A DNA stretch of 64,000 bases, taken from Lachnospiraceae bacterium (GTDB taxonomy: Bacteria; Bacillota; Clostridia; Lachnospirales; Lachnospiraceae). The stretch lies in assembly GCA_017622845.1 (NCBI GenBank), contig JAGAQJ010000058.1, positions 1-64,000 of the forward strand. Reading direction: 5' to 3'. Each line of letters opens with the position of its first letter. Position 1 is the first letter of the stretch. Position numbers and translations under genes: made by a program. Below the pieces are notes generated by a model, which saw only the letters and a program-made list of their open reading frames with translations, was not told the origin of the DNA and did no database searches. Positions 29,904 through 37,517 of this stretch are shown here, piece by piece.

Positions 29904-30890
29904 ATGAAAAAAGGATGGATACAGAAGTCAGCAGTAATTTTGAGCATATTCGTTTTGCTTGCATCTGTTTTAATGGGATGCGGCGAACAGACAGCAGCAG
30001 TACATAATAAGGATATCAGAATATTTTTAAGCCTAAATGAGATGGATACTTTTCGACAGACACTGGTGAATGCCGTTGAAGATAAGGCGGCACAGGAAGG
30101 CATCGAACTTGTGGTAGAGGATGCCGACGGCTCAATCGAAACACAAGTTGACCATATCAAAATGGCAGCGGCGCAGGATTATGATGTAATTCTGTGCAGT
30201 CCGGTTTCTACGGATACAGTAGTAGAACTAAAAGCAAGTGCAGGAGATATACCGATGGTCTTTATTAACAGCTGCCCGGATGACAAGCATTTGGAAGCAG
30301 GAAAGTATGTTTATGTAGGATCGGACGAGAAGGTGGCCGGACAGTTTCAGGCAGAATATGTTCTGGAGCGGCTGGCAGACAAAGATGAGATCAATGTCGT
30401 ACTGCTCAAAGGACCAAACGGGCATTCTGCAACAAACGGCAGGACAAATGGTGTGAAACAGACATTGGCTGCAAGCGGCAAGAAGATTAATTATGTGTTC
30501 GAGGATTTTGCAAACTGGGATACGGAGCAGGCAAAAGAATTATTTGAGCTGTTCCTGAAAACCGGAGTACCTGTTGACTGTGTCCTTTGTAATAATGATT
30601 CTATGGCGCTTGGTGTGGTAGAGGCATGCAAGAATGCAGGGCTGGATTCCATTCCGGTTTTGGGTGTGGATGCTACAGCAGACGGTTGTGTGTCAATCCG
30701 GAACGGCGAGATGGCATTTACTGTATATCAGTCGGGTCTCGGACAGGGACAGGCGGCTGTCGAGATGGCTATGAAACTTGTTATGAAGGAAGATACCAAG
30801 GAGATGGAAGGTATCACAGAAGACGGAAAATATATGTGGGTACCATTTGAAAAGGTAGACAGCAGTAATGTCTCGCAATATATGAAATAA
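29904..30890 (+). CDS. Sugar-type periplasmic binding lipoprotein
   Basis: A 328-residue secreted binding protein of the RbsB-like class. The signal peptide ends in the lipobox LMGC. The mature part has two Rossmann-type lobes: DVILCSPVSTDTVVE and PMVFINSCP, then CVLCNNDSMALGVVEA and VLGVDATADG. Such proteins bind sugars, autoinducer-2 or similar ligands. There is no permease or ATPase gene beside it. It starts six bases after the chemoreceptor stop (ribosome site GTGAGGTG inside that gene), so it more likely feeds the receptor than a transporter, or uses a transporter elsewhere. Confidence 0.88.
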   Translation: MKKGWIQKSAVILSIFVLLASVLMGCGEQTAAVHNKDIRIFLSLNEMDTFRQTLVNAVEDKAAQEGIELVVEDADGSIETQVDHIKMAAAQDYDVILCSPVSTDTVVELKASAGDIPMVFINSCPDDKHLEAGKYVYVGSDEKVAGQFQAEYVLERLADKDEINVVLLKGPNGHSATNGRTNGVKQTLAASGKKINYVFEDFANWDTEQAKELFELFLKTGVPVDCVLCNNDSMALGVVEACKNAGLDSIPVLGVDATADGCVSIRNGEMAFTVYQSGLGQGQAAVEMAMKLVMKEDTKEMEGITEDGKYMWVPFEKVDSSNVSQYMK

Positions 30891-30920
30891 TTCAGGAAAA
30901 AATAGATCGTGGATTGTAAT

Positions 30921-30947
30921 GAGGAAGGGCTTTGGCTCTTCCTTTAA
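30921..30947. terminator. Bidirectional terminator between convergent genes
   Basis: A 9-bp stem (30922-30930 with 30935-30943, one G-T pair) with a TTTG loop lies between the binding protein and the AraC gene. T-rich sequence follows on the plus side. Confidence 0.7.
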
Positions 30948-30959
30948 TTAAATATGCGA

Positions 30960-31814
30960 CTATCTCTTTCGTCGATATCGAAGCGGTGACATTCCATATG
31001 CTTTCTTAAAAGTGCGGATAAAATAGCTGACATTATTAAAGCCGCAGCAAAGAGCAATCTCAGTGACAGGAAGCTCGGTTGTCTCAAGCAGTTTTTTGGC
31101 CTGGATGAGACGCTGATGGTTTAAGTACTGAATCAGTGAAATATGAAAGTGCTCTTTAAAATAGCGTGAGATATATTTTTCTGACAGATGAAAATGCTTC
31201 GCAAGCATGGCAAGCGATAATGGTTCTGAATAATGGCTCTGAATGAAAATCAAAAGCTCTCTTTGAAAGGTAGTAGGGGTTCCATGCTCAACCTTCCGAA
31301 AAAATGTTTCATCTTCTAACAGCATTACGAGCAATTGAAGCAGCAGACAGCGTATCTGAAGATGTCTGGCAATATTATGACAAGGATGCCGGGCAATAAC
31401 TTGTTCTAAAATTGCAGCGGCTTTTTTGTTTCTTGATGTATCGTGGATTTCATGAGAAAACTGCAGGCTGCCGTTTCGTAATGGGTGGAGCAGTGTTGTT
31501 TCTAACTGGTCGTCTGACTGAAAAGAGATAAATTCCAGTGGAAAGAGCAGCGTATAATAGGCAGCGTTCAAATCCTCCGTTCCCATCAGATGCAGCTCCT
31601 TTGGATTTACAAAGTAAACAGAACCGGGGACAGCGTTGTAAAGCTGTTCGTCAATGGAAATCTTGAGAGTTCCCTGCTTGATATAAATGATTTCAAGTTC
31701 GTCATGCCAATGAACCGGAATTTGAAAAGCATGAGGTGCATTATGCATGAAATATTGGTCATAAGGACACTCCTTCGTTCCATGTGGAATATTTTCTTTT
31801 AATTCTAAATACAT
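30960..31814 (-). CDS. AraC-family transcriptional regulator with cupin sensor
   Basis: A 284-residue regulator. The ATG at 31814 has AAGGGAGA upstream. Residues about 25-110 form a cupin-type ligand domain (HWHDELEIIYIKQG, VYFVNPKELH). The C-terminal ~100 residues hold two helix-turn-helix units (LAKHFHLSEKYISRYFKEHF and IALCCGFNNVSYFIRTFKKAYG, ending SPLRYRR). These regulators usually control sugar uptake and use genes. The target is unknown: the divergent MATE gene or its own gene are the obvious candidates, with a large inverted repeat between them. Confidence 0.92.
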   Translation of the reverse strand: MYLELKENIPHGTKECPYDQYFMHNAPHAFQIPVHWHDELEIIYIKQGTLKISIDEQLYNAVPGSVYFVNPKELHLMGTEDLNAAYYTLLFPLEFISFQSDDQLETTLLHPLRNGSLQFSHEIHDTSRNKKAAAILEQVIARHPCHNIARHLQIRCLLLQLLVMLLEDETFFRKVEHGTPTTFQRELLIFIQSHYSEPLSLAMLAKHFHLSEKYISRYFKEHFHISLIQYLNHQRLIQAKKLLETTELPVTEIALCCGFNNVSYFIRTFKKAYGMSPLRYRRKR

Positions 31815-31916
31815 CACAGATTCTCCCTTGTTGTTTGTTAATAGTGACTGCACTTATACCTTCGCAGTGTCATTCGAAAATGCTGCGCATTTCCTCGTTC
31901 ATGAGCTTTGCTCTAT

Positions 31917-31973
31917 CCGTCTGGTGTCTGACAAAACTGTCTGCAGGCAGCCGTTTTGCCGGACACCAGACGG
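31917..31973. repeat. Long inverted repeat in the araC/MATE divergent region
   Basis: Arms 31917-31937 and 31953-31973 are complementary over 21 bases with two mismatches and a 15-base loop. There is no T run, so it is not a standard terminator. It could be an operator, a cruciform or an mRNA leader structure. The rest of the 320-base region 31815-32134 shows no gene. Confidence 0.8.
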
Positions 31974-32134
31974 CACTGTTTATTGCTTTCGTGTACAGTT
32001 TATCATAAAAAGTAGAAAATGTGCAATTTTTAGCTGATATTATATAAGATATTATGGGCATAAAGAGATAAAATTTAAATAAATAAATCGCTAATCAGAT
32101 TAGAGGTAATAACAGAAGAAAGAAGGAATAGTCA

Positions 32135-33454
32135 ATGAAGGGAAAACAAAAAGGTCTGGTGCAGTTATTTATACCAATATGCTTGGAAACATTATGCCAT
32201 ATGCTGGCAGGGGTTGTTGATACGCTGATGCTTTCGTCGGTAGGAGATAAAGCAGTTGGTGCAGTTGGAACAGCCAATACTTATATCGGTATGTTTATTA
32301 TCATGTTTTCAATTATATCTTCGGGAATGATTGCTGTGATGACGCAATATATCGGAGCCGGAAAAAACGGTGTTGCTTATCAGGCGCGACAGGTCGGATT
32401 ACTGTTCAATGCGGTTCTGGGAATTTTTATGTCGCTCATGTTATTTACGTGTTCTGAGTTTATCCTTAAGATGGTAGGAATCGCGGACAGCCTGCTGCCA
32501 TACGCCGTGACCTACCTGAAAATCGTGGGAGGTTTCAGCATTTTAAATGCCGTGATACCGATTTTTTCAAGCTATCTGAGGGCTTTTGGCCATACGAGGC
32601 AGCCTCTTATAGCAACGCTTTGCGGAAATGTCTTGAATCTGATTTTTAATTCAATATTTTTGTTTGTGTTCGATTTCGGCGTGGCAGGTGTTGCCTGTGC
32701 AACCGTTATATCCCGTATGTTTAATCTGACTATGGTGATGCTTGCCGCTCATAGGAGGGTAAAAGCGAAGCAGTCACCGGAGCGTATTCGAAATACTGAG
32801 GTTCTGAAAAACATTGTCAGGATTGGTCTGCCATCAGCTTTGGAGACGGCGCTCTATAATGTTGCGATGACGTTAATTATTCGATTTTTGAACAGCATGG
32901 ATTCGGAAGGCTTAAATGTTACAGCACGTTCTTATGCGATGCAGATTACCAACTTTTCGTATTCTGTTGGAGCTGCACTGGCACAGGCAAATGCGATTAT
33001 GACAGGCTGGCGTATAGGCGCAGAGGAATATGATGCATGCGACAGAGGAACAAAGCGTGCAGCAGTGATAGGCATAGTGGTCGCGACGATATTAGAGAGC
33101 GCCTTTGCACTTTCTTCCGGTGCGCTGATGCACTTGTTTACAGACGATCCGGTAATGATTTCGCTGGTAGGAAAGCTGCTGGCTATTGACATCGTATTAG
33201 AGATTGGACGCGTGTCGAATCTCGTCTTTGGAAATGCGCTCAAGACAAGTGGAGATGCTCTCTATACAACAGTTATAGCAGCAAGCTTTGTGTATTTGTG
33301 CGCGGTGGCAGGAACATACTTTTTTGGCATCCGCATGGAGTTGTATGTGGTGGGCGCATATATTGCAATGGCGCTTGATGAATGTGTCAGAGCGGTATTT
33401 ATGTTCGGACGCTGGAACACAGGAAAATGGAGACAAAAGGGATTTTTGTCATAA
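32135..33454 (+). CDS. MATE-family multidrug/toxin efflux transporter
   Basis: A 439-residue membrane protein with about 12 hydrophobic spans arranged as two similar halves, as in MATE antiporters. The start KGKQKGLVQLFIPICLE, the segment DTLMLSSVGDKAVGAVGTAN and the second-half GLPSALETALYNVAMT are typical. MATE proteins export cationic drugs or metabolites using Na+ or H+ gradients. An AGAAGGAAT ribosome site precedes the ATG. It lies divergent to an AraC regulator that may control it. Substrate unknown. Confidence 0.9.
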   Translation: MKGKQKGLVQLFIPICLETLCHMLAGVVDTLMLSSVGDKAVGAVGTANTYIGMFIIMFSIISSGMIAVMTQYIGAGKNGVAYQARQVGLLFNAVLGIFMSLMLFTCSEFILKMVGIADSLLPYAVTYLKIVGGFSILNAVIPIFSSYLRAFGHTRQPLIATLCGNVLNLIFNSIFLFVFDFGVAGVACATVISRMFNLTMVMLAAHRRVKAKQSPERIRNTEVLKNIVRIGLPSALETALYNVAMTLIIRFLNSMDSEGLNVTARSYAMQITNFSYSVGAALAQANAIMTGWRIGAEEYDACDRGTKRAAVIGIVVATILESAFALSSGALMHLFTDDPVMISLVGKLLAIDIVLEIGRVSNLVFGNALKTSGDALYTTVIAASFVYLCAVAGTYFFGIRMELYVVGAYIAMALDECVRAVFMFGRWNTGKWRQKGFLS

Positions 33455-33458
33455 AGTA

Positions 33459-33488
33459 TTGAAAACTTACCATTATCTGTGATAAAAT
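33459..33488 (+). promoter_or_regulatory. Promoter candidate for the LeuD/LeuC-type operon
   Basis: TTGAAA (33459-33464) and TAAAAT (33483-33488) are separated by 18 bases, about 80 bases before the first small-subunit gene. No T-box or leader peptide was found in the short leader. Confidence 0.45.
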
Positions 33489-33567
33489 TTTATATCTATG
33501 AAGTCACTGAACAATTACCTTAGATAAAAATATTCTGAACAGAAATGGTTATAGGAGGAGATACAGA

Positions 33568-34038
33568 ATGGGAAAAATTTTTAAATTTGAACAAGATGTT
33601 GATACGGACCAGATTATTGCTTCTCAGTATATCATATATCCTACGATTGATGAGATGAAAGCACACACCTTTGAGTCGCTTGATCCGGATTTTGCCGCAC
33701 AGGTACAGCCCGGTGATTATGTGGTAGCATCAGAGAATTTTGGCTGCGGCTCATCAAGAGAGCAGGCGCCGAGCGTGCTGAAGGCTTTAGGTGTGAAGGC
33801 AGTCGTTGCAAAATCCTTTGCGCGTATTTTTTACCGCAATGCAATCAATATCGGACTTCCGGTCATTGTCTGTAAGGACTTGCATGAGAATGTCAAGGCC
33901 GGCGATGACATGGAGCTTTCCATGCAGGAGGGCGTGGTGCGTGTAAACGGCAAGGAATATGAATGTACCAGGCTTCCTGAATATATGCAGGGAATTCTTG
34001 ATCAGGGCGGACTGATTGCATCATTAAATAAGTCCTGA
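33568..34038 (+). CDS. leuD: LeuD-type hydro-lyase small subunit (first pair)
   Basis: A 156-residue small subunit of the isopropylmalate isomerase / homoaconitase group. DVDTDQIIASQYI and ENFGCGSSREQAPSVL are the family motifs that complete the active site. The specificity loop after the first motif reads YIIYPT, unlike the usual YLRL/YLVM types, so the substrate may not be isopropylmalate. AGGAGG precedes the ATG. Its partner large subunit begins 157 bases later, an unusually long gap for such a pair. Confidence 0.85.
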   Translation: MGKIFKFEQDVDTDQIIASQYIIYPTIDEMKAHTFESLDPDFAAQVQPGDYVVASENFGCGSSREQAPSVLKALGVKAVVAKSFARIFYRNAINIGLPVIVCKDLHENVKAGDDMELSMQEGVVRVNGKEYECTRLPEYMQGILDQGGLIASLNKS

Positions 34039-34084
34039 TTGCAATGTGCAGTATCAAGCATGATGCGTAGAGCAGTGAAAACAT

Positions 34085-34156
34085 GGTAACAGCCTGGTTC
34101 GGAGATTAGTAAGGCTTGAATCCTGAAATAGGAAAACGTAAGGCTGAACTGTTAAA
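34085..34156. repeat. Degenerate copy of the AAGGCTGAACTGTTA repeat between leuD- and leuC-type genes
   Basis: AAGGCTGAACTGTTA (34140-34154) matches the terminal repeat of the MITE at 53724-54077. A GTAACAG-CCT stretch near 34086 may be a worn opposite end. It accounts for much of the long gap between these partner genes. Confidence 0.45.
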
Positions 34157-34195
34157 ATATATGAGAAATTTTGTGACAGAAAGGAACATAATAAA

Positions 34196-35446
34196 ATGGG
34201 AATGACAATAGCAGAGAAAATCATCGCTGCGGCAGCAGGCGCAGAGTCTGTCAAGCCCGGTGATATACATACTGTAGAGCTTGACCGTCTGATGAGCAAC
34301 GATGGAACGACCCATCTTACCATAGATATGTATCATCAGCTCAAGAATCCGCATATTGCAGATGTCAATAAGCTTGTATGGATTGTGGATCACAATGTGC
34401 CCTGTGACAGTGTAAAGACAGCAGCATCACACAAGAAAATGCGTGATTTTGCTAAGGAGAACGGCATTAAATTTTATGAGGGCGCCGGTGTGTGCCATCA
34501 GGTAATGATAGAGAATCATGTGACAAGCGGCGAACTGATATTTGGTGCGGACAGCCATACCTGTGCCTATGGTGCGCTTGGCGCATTTGGAACAGGTGTC
34601 GGCTGTACCGATTACCTGTATGCAATGGTGACAGGCCACTCATGGCTCTTAGTGCCGGAAACACTGAAATTCAATTTGACAGGCAAATTAAAAGAAGGCG
34701 TTTACGCCAGAGATTTAATCTTGTCTATTATTGGCATGATTGGTGCAAATGGTGCGAACTATATGGCGATGGAGTTTAGCGGTGAGGGCTTAAAGACACT
34801 GAATATGAGTGACAGAATTGCAATCTGCAATCTTTGTGTTGAGGCAGGTGCAAAGACAGCCTTGATGGAGGTTGATGAGATTACGCTCGATTATCTGAAA
34901 GCTCATGGCAGAGAGCCGAAGTACAGCTTTAAGAGTGATGAAGATGCGCATTTTGCAAAGGTTTATGATATTGACTTATCGACAATTAAGCCGATTGTGG
35001 CAAAGCCGCATTTTGTAGACAGTGTGGTAGATGCGAAGGAATGTGTCGGCACTCACATTGATGAAGCATTCCTTGGTTCCTGCAATAACGGGCGCCTTGA
35101 GGACTTGAGAGTCGGAGCGGAGCTGATAAAGGGCAGGAAGGTTCACCCTCTTGTAAGATTTCTGGTGGTACCGGCAAGTGCAGAGGTGTATAAGCAGGCG
35201 CTTTCCGAAGGATTGATTGATACCTTTATGGAGGCTGGCGCTATCGTCATGAATCCGAACTGCAGCGTCTGCTGGGGAAGCTGTCAGGGCGTTATCGGTG
35301 AGAATGAAGTGTTAATCAGTACCGGAACGCGCAATTTTAAGGGAAGGGCAGGACATAAAGATTCTTTTGTGTATCTTGCGTCAGCAGCAACTGTTACGGC
35401 ATCAGCAATCAAAGGCGAGATAGCGACAGCGGACATGCTGGAGTGA
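34196..35446 (+). CDS. leuC: LeuC-type [4Fe-4S] hydro-lyase large subunit (first pair)
   Basis: A 416-residue large subunit of the archaeal/clostridial LeuC-HacA type. GADSHTCAYGALGAFGTGVG is the aconitase-family signature. Iron-sulfur ligands are visible in LGSCNNGRLEDL and NPNCSVCWG. The usual GSCTN reads GSCNN here. These enzymes isomerise or dehydrate hydroxy-diacids such as isopropylmalate, citramalate, homocitrate or 2,3-dimethylmalate. AAAGGA precedes the ATG. A second complete pair follows directly. Confidence 0.87.
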   Translation: MGMTIAEKIIAAAAGAESVKPGDIHTVELDRLMSNDGTTHLTIDMYHQLKNPHIADVNKLVWIVDHNVPCDSVKTAASHKKMRDFAKENGIKFYEGAGVCHQVMIENHVTSGELIFGADSHTCAYGALGAFGTGVGCTDYLYAMVTGHSWLLVPETLKFNLTGKLKEGVYARDLILSIIGMIGANGANYMAMEFSGEGLKTLNMSDRIAICNLCVEAGAKTALMEVDEITLDYLKAHGREPKYSFKSDEDAHFAKVYDIDLSTIKPIVAKPHFVDSVVDAKECVGTHIDEAFLGSCNNGRLEDLRVGAELIKGRKVHPLVRFLVVPASAEVYKQALSEGLIDTFMEAGAIVMNPNCSVCWGSCQGVIGENEVLISTGTRNFKGRAGHKDSFVYLASAATVTASAIKGEIATADMLE

Positions 35447-35485
35447 GCACAGGAGAGTCAATTAGAAAGGTAGTGTTATATAAAA

Positions 35486-35977
35486 ATGGAAAAGTTCAGC
35501 GGTAAAATATGGGTACTTGGTGATGACATCGATACGGACATTATTATTCCCACAGAATATCTGGCATTAAAAACAGTAAAGGACATGGCGCCCTATGCAT
35601 TTTCTCCGCTTCGTCCGGAGCTTGCTGCACAGATTCAGGAAGGCGATATTATTGTGGCAGGCAAGAATTTCGGCTGCGGCTCATCCAGAGAACAGGCGCC
35701 GGAAATTATCAAAACGCTTGGCATCAAATGTGTGATTGCAAAGTCTTTTGCACGGATTTTCTTTAGAAACTCGATTAACAACGGTCTGCTTCTGATAGAG
35801 AATGACAAGCTTCGTGATGTGGTAAACGAAGGAGATGAAATTACGGTTACCATCAATGAATCAATCGAGCATAACGGCAGTCAATATCCGATTACATCAC
35901 TTCCTCAGAATTTGGTGGATATCATCAATGCAGGCGGTCTTGTAAAGGCAATGCGTAAGCTGAATGGTTTAGATTAG
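35486..35977 (+). CDS. leuD: LeuD-type hydro-lyase small subunit (second pair)
   Basis: A 163-residue small subunit with DDIDTDIIIPTEYL and KNFGCGSSREQAPEII. Its specificity loop reads YLALKT, closer to canonical isopropylmalate isomerases than the first pair's loop. It begins 39 bases after the first large subunit and ends 18 bases before its own large subunit, so all four genes probably form one operon. Confidence 0.88.
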   Translation: MEKFSGKIWVLGDDIDTDIIIPTEYLALKTVKDMAPYAFSPLRPELAAQIQEGDIIVAGKNFGCGSSREQAPEIIKTLGIKCVIAKSFARIFFRNSINNGLLLIENDKLRDVVNEGDEITVTINESIEHNGSQYPITSLPQNLVDIINAGGLVKAMRKLNGLD

Positions 35978-35995
35978 AAAGGCAAGGGCAGACTC

Positions 35996-37237
35996 ATGGG
36001 TTCAACGATTATAGAGAAAATTGTAAGAAATAATGTCGGAAGGGACGTAAAACCCGGTGAAATCGTCACGGTGAATGTGGACCGTGTCATGATACATGAT
36101 ATCTTCATTCCGTTTGTGGCATCTAAATTTGAGGAGATGGGTTTTACCAAAATATGGGACCCCGACAAGGCCGTTTTGATTTATGACCATCTGGTGCCGG
36201 CAAGTCAGGTTGATGATACCAGACATTTTCGCATAGGAAATGAATTTGTCGAGAAGTACGGTATGAAAAATATACACAGGTCAGACGGTATCTGTCATCA
36301 GCTCATGACCGAGGCAGGCTATGTAAAGCCGGGAGATGTCGTATTTGGAACAGACAGCCATACAACAACCTACGGCTGTGTCGGTGCATTTTCATCAGGC
36401 ATCGGTTATACGGAGATGGCAAGTATTCTCGGTACCGGTACACTTTGGATTCGCGTGCCGGAAACAATTAAGGTAGAAATCACGGGAAATCTTCCTGCAA
36501 ATGTGATGGCAAAGGATATTATACTAAAGCTGATTGGCGACCTTGGCGCGGACGGTGCAACTTATAAGGCGCTTGAGTTTACAGGAGATACGGTTGAAAA
36601 AATGTCAGTCGCTTCCAGAATGTCTATGTCGAACATGGCGATTGAGGCAGGTGCTAAATGTGCACTCTTTACACCGGATGAAAAAACAGCAGAGTACTGT
36701 GAGATAGAGCTTACTGATAAGGAAAGAGATTTAGTCGGGGACGCCGACGCAGAGTACTGCAGAGTGCTTCACTACCAGGCAGAGGATTTCGTGCCGGTTA
36801 TGGCATGTCCTTCGAATGTCGACAATGTAAAGCCTGTTGCGGAGCTTGCAGGAAAAGAGATTGATCAGGTATTTATCGGATCTTGCACAAATGGCCGTCT
36901 GGAGGATTTAATGGCGGCGGCGGAGGTGCTCAAGGGGAAGCATGTGGCACCATATGTAAAACTGATTGTCACACCGGCAAGCCGCAAGATATACAGACAG
37001 GCAGTAGAAAACGGAACAATGGCAATTCTTGCAGAGGCAGGCGCCATTATCACTCATCCGAGCTGTGGTCTTTGCTGCGGCAGAACCGGCGGTATCCTGA
37101 CGGATGGAGAAACGGTAGTGGCTACTAACAACAGAAACTTTTTAGGACGTATGGGAACGTCTAAGGTGGGAATTTATTTAGCTTCTCCCAAATCTGCCGC
37201 GGCATGTGCAGCAGCAGGAAAAATTGTTGTTCCGTAG
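35996..37237 (+). CDS. leuC: LeuC-type [4Fe-4S] hydro-lyase large subunit (second pair)
   Basis: A 413-residue large subunit. GTDSHTTTYGCVGAFSSGIG, IGSCTNGRLEDL and HPSCGLCCG give the aconitase-family signature and the cluster-binding cysteines in canonical form. It is related to but clearly distinct from the first large subunit. With a canonical GSCTN and YLAL loop in its partner, this pair is the better candidate for true 3-isopropylmalate dehydratase. No leuA or leuB gene is nearby. A strong terminator follows. Confidence 0.9.
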   Translation: MGSTIIEKIVRNNVGRDVKPGEIVTVNVDRVMIHDIFIPFVASKFEEMGFTKIWDPDKAVLIYDHLVPASQVDDTRHFRIGNEFVEKYGMKNIHRSDGICHQLMTEAGYVKPGDVVFGTDSHTTTYGCVGAFSSGIGYTEMASILGTGTLWIRVPETIKVEITGNLPANVMAKDIILKLIGDLGADGATYKALEFTGDTVEKMSVASRMSMSNMAIEAGAKCALFTPDEKTAEYCEIELTDKERDLVGDADAEYCRVLHYQAEDFVPVMACPSNVDNVKPVAELAGKEIDQVFIGSCTNGRLEDLMAAAEVLKGKHVAPYVKLIVTPASRKIYRQAVENGTMAILAEAGAIITHPSCGLCCGRTGGILTDGETVVATNNRNFLGRMGTSKVGIYLASPKSAAACAAAGKIVVP

Positions 37238-37260
37238 AGAAACAGTGATAATCTATCTAT

Positions 37261-37297
37261 AACATCTCATTGTTTTCGGCAATGAGATGTTTTTTTG
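37261..37297 (+). terminator. Rho-independent terminator of the LeuCD-type operon
   Basis: A perfect 12-bp stem (37261-37272 with 37280-37291), a 7-base loop and a T7 run follow the second large subunit. Confidence 0.92.
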
Positions 37298-37517
37298 TTT
37301 CGAAATCTATGTTACAATATTGATGGGGTATCACCCGCTTTCAGTTAAATGAAGCAGAATGGGTTGATACAGTACACTCTATCTGCCCGAAGGGGTATTC
37401 ATGATTGCTCTGCTGAAATTAACATATTTTTATAACATGTTTTCTATCACAATGTTTTCTATCACATGCTATCTGAGAGAGGTGAGTGAGTCAGTCAGCA
37501 GAGAGAGGAGGGGATTT

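Noticed and set aside
37298-37517. Cyclic-di-GMP riboswitch before the hybrid kinase
   Set aside because: The GC-rich leader and the repeated GTTTTCTATCACA looked suggestive, but the conserved riboswitch core is not present.
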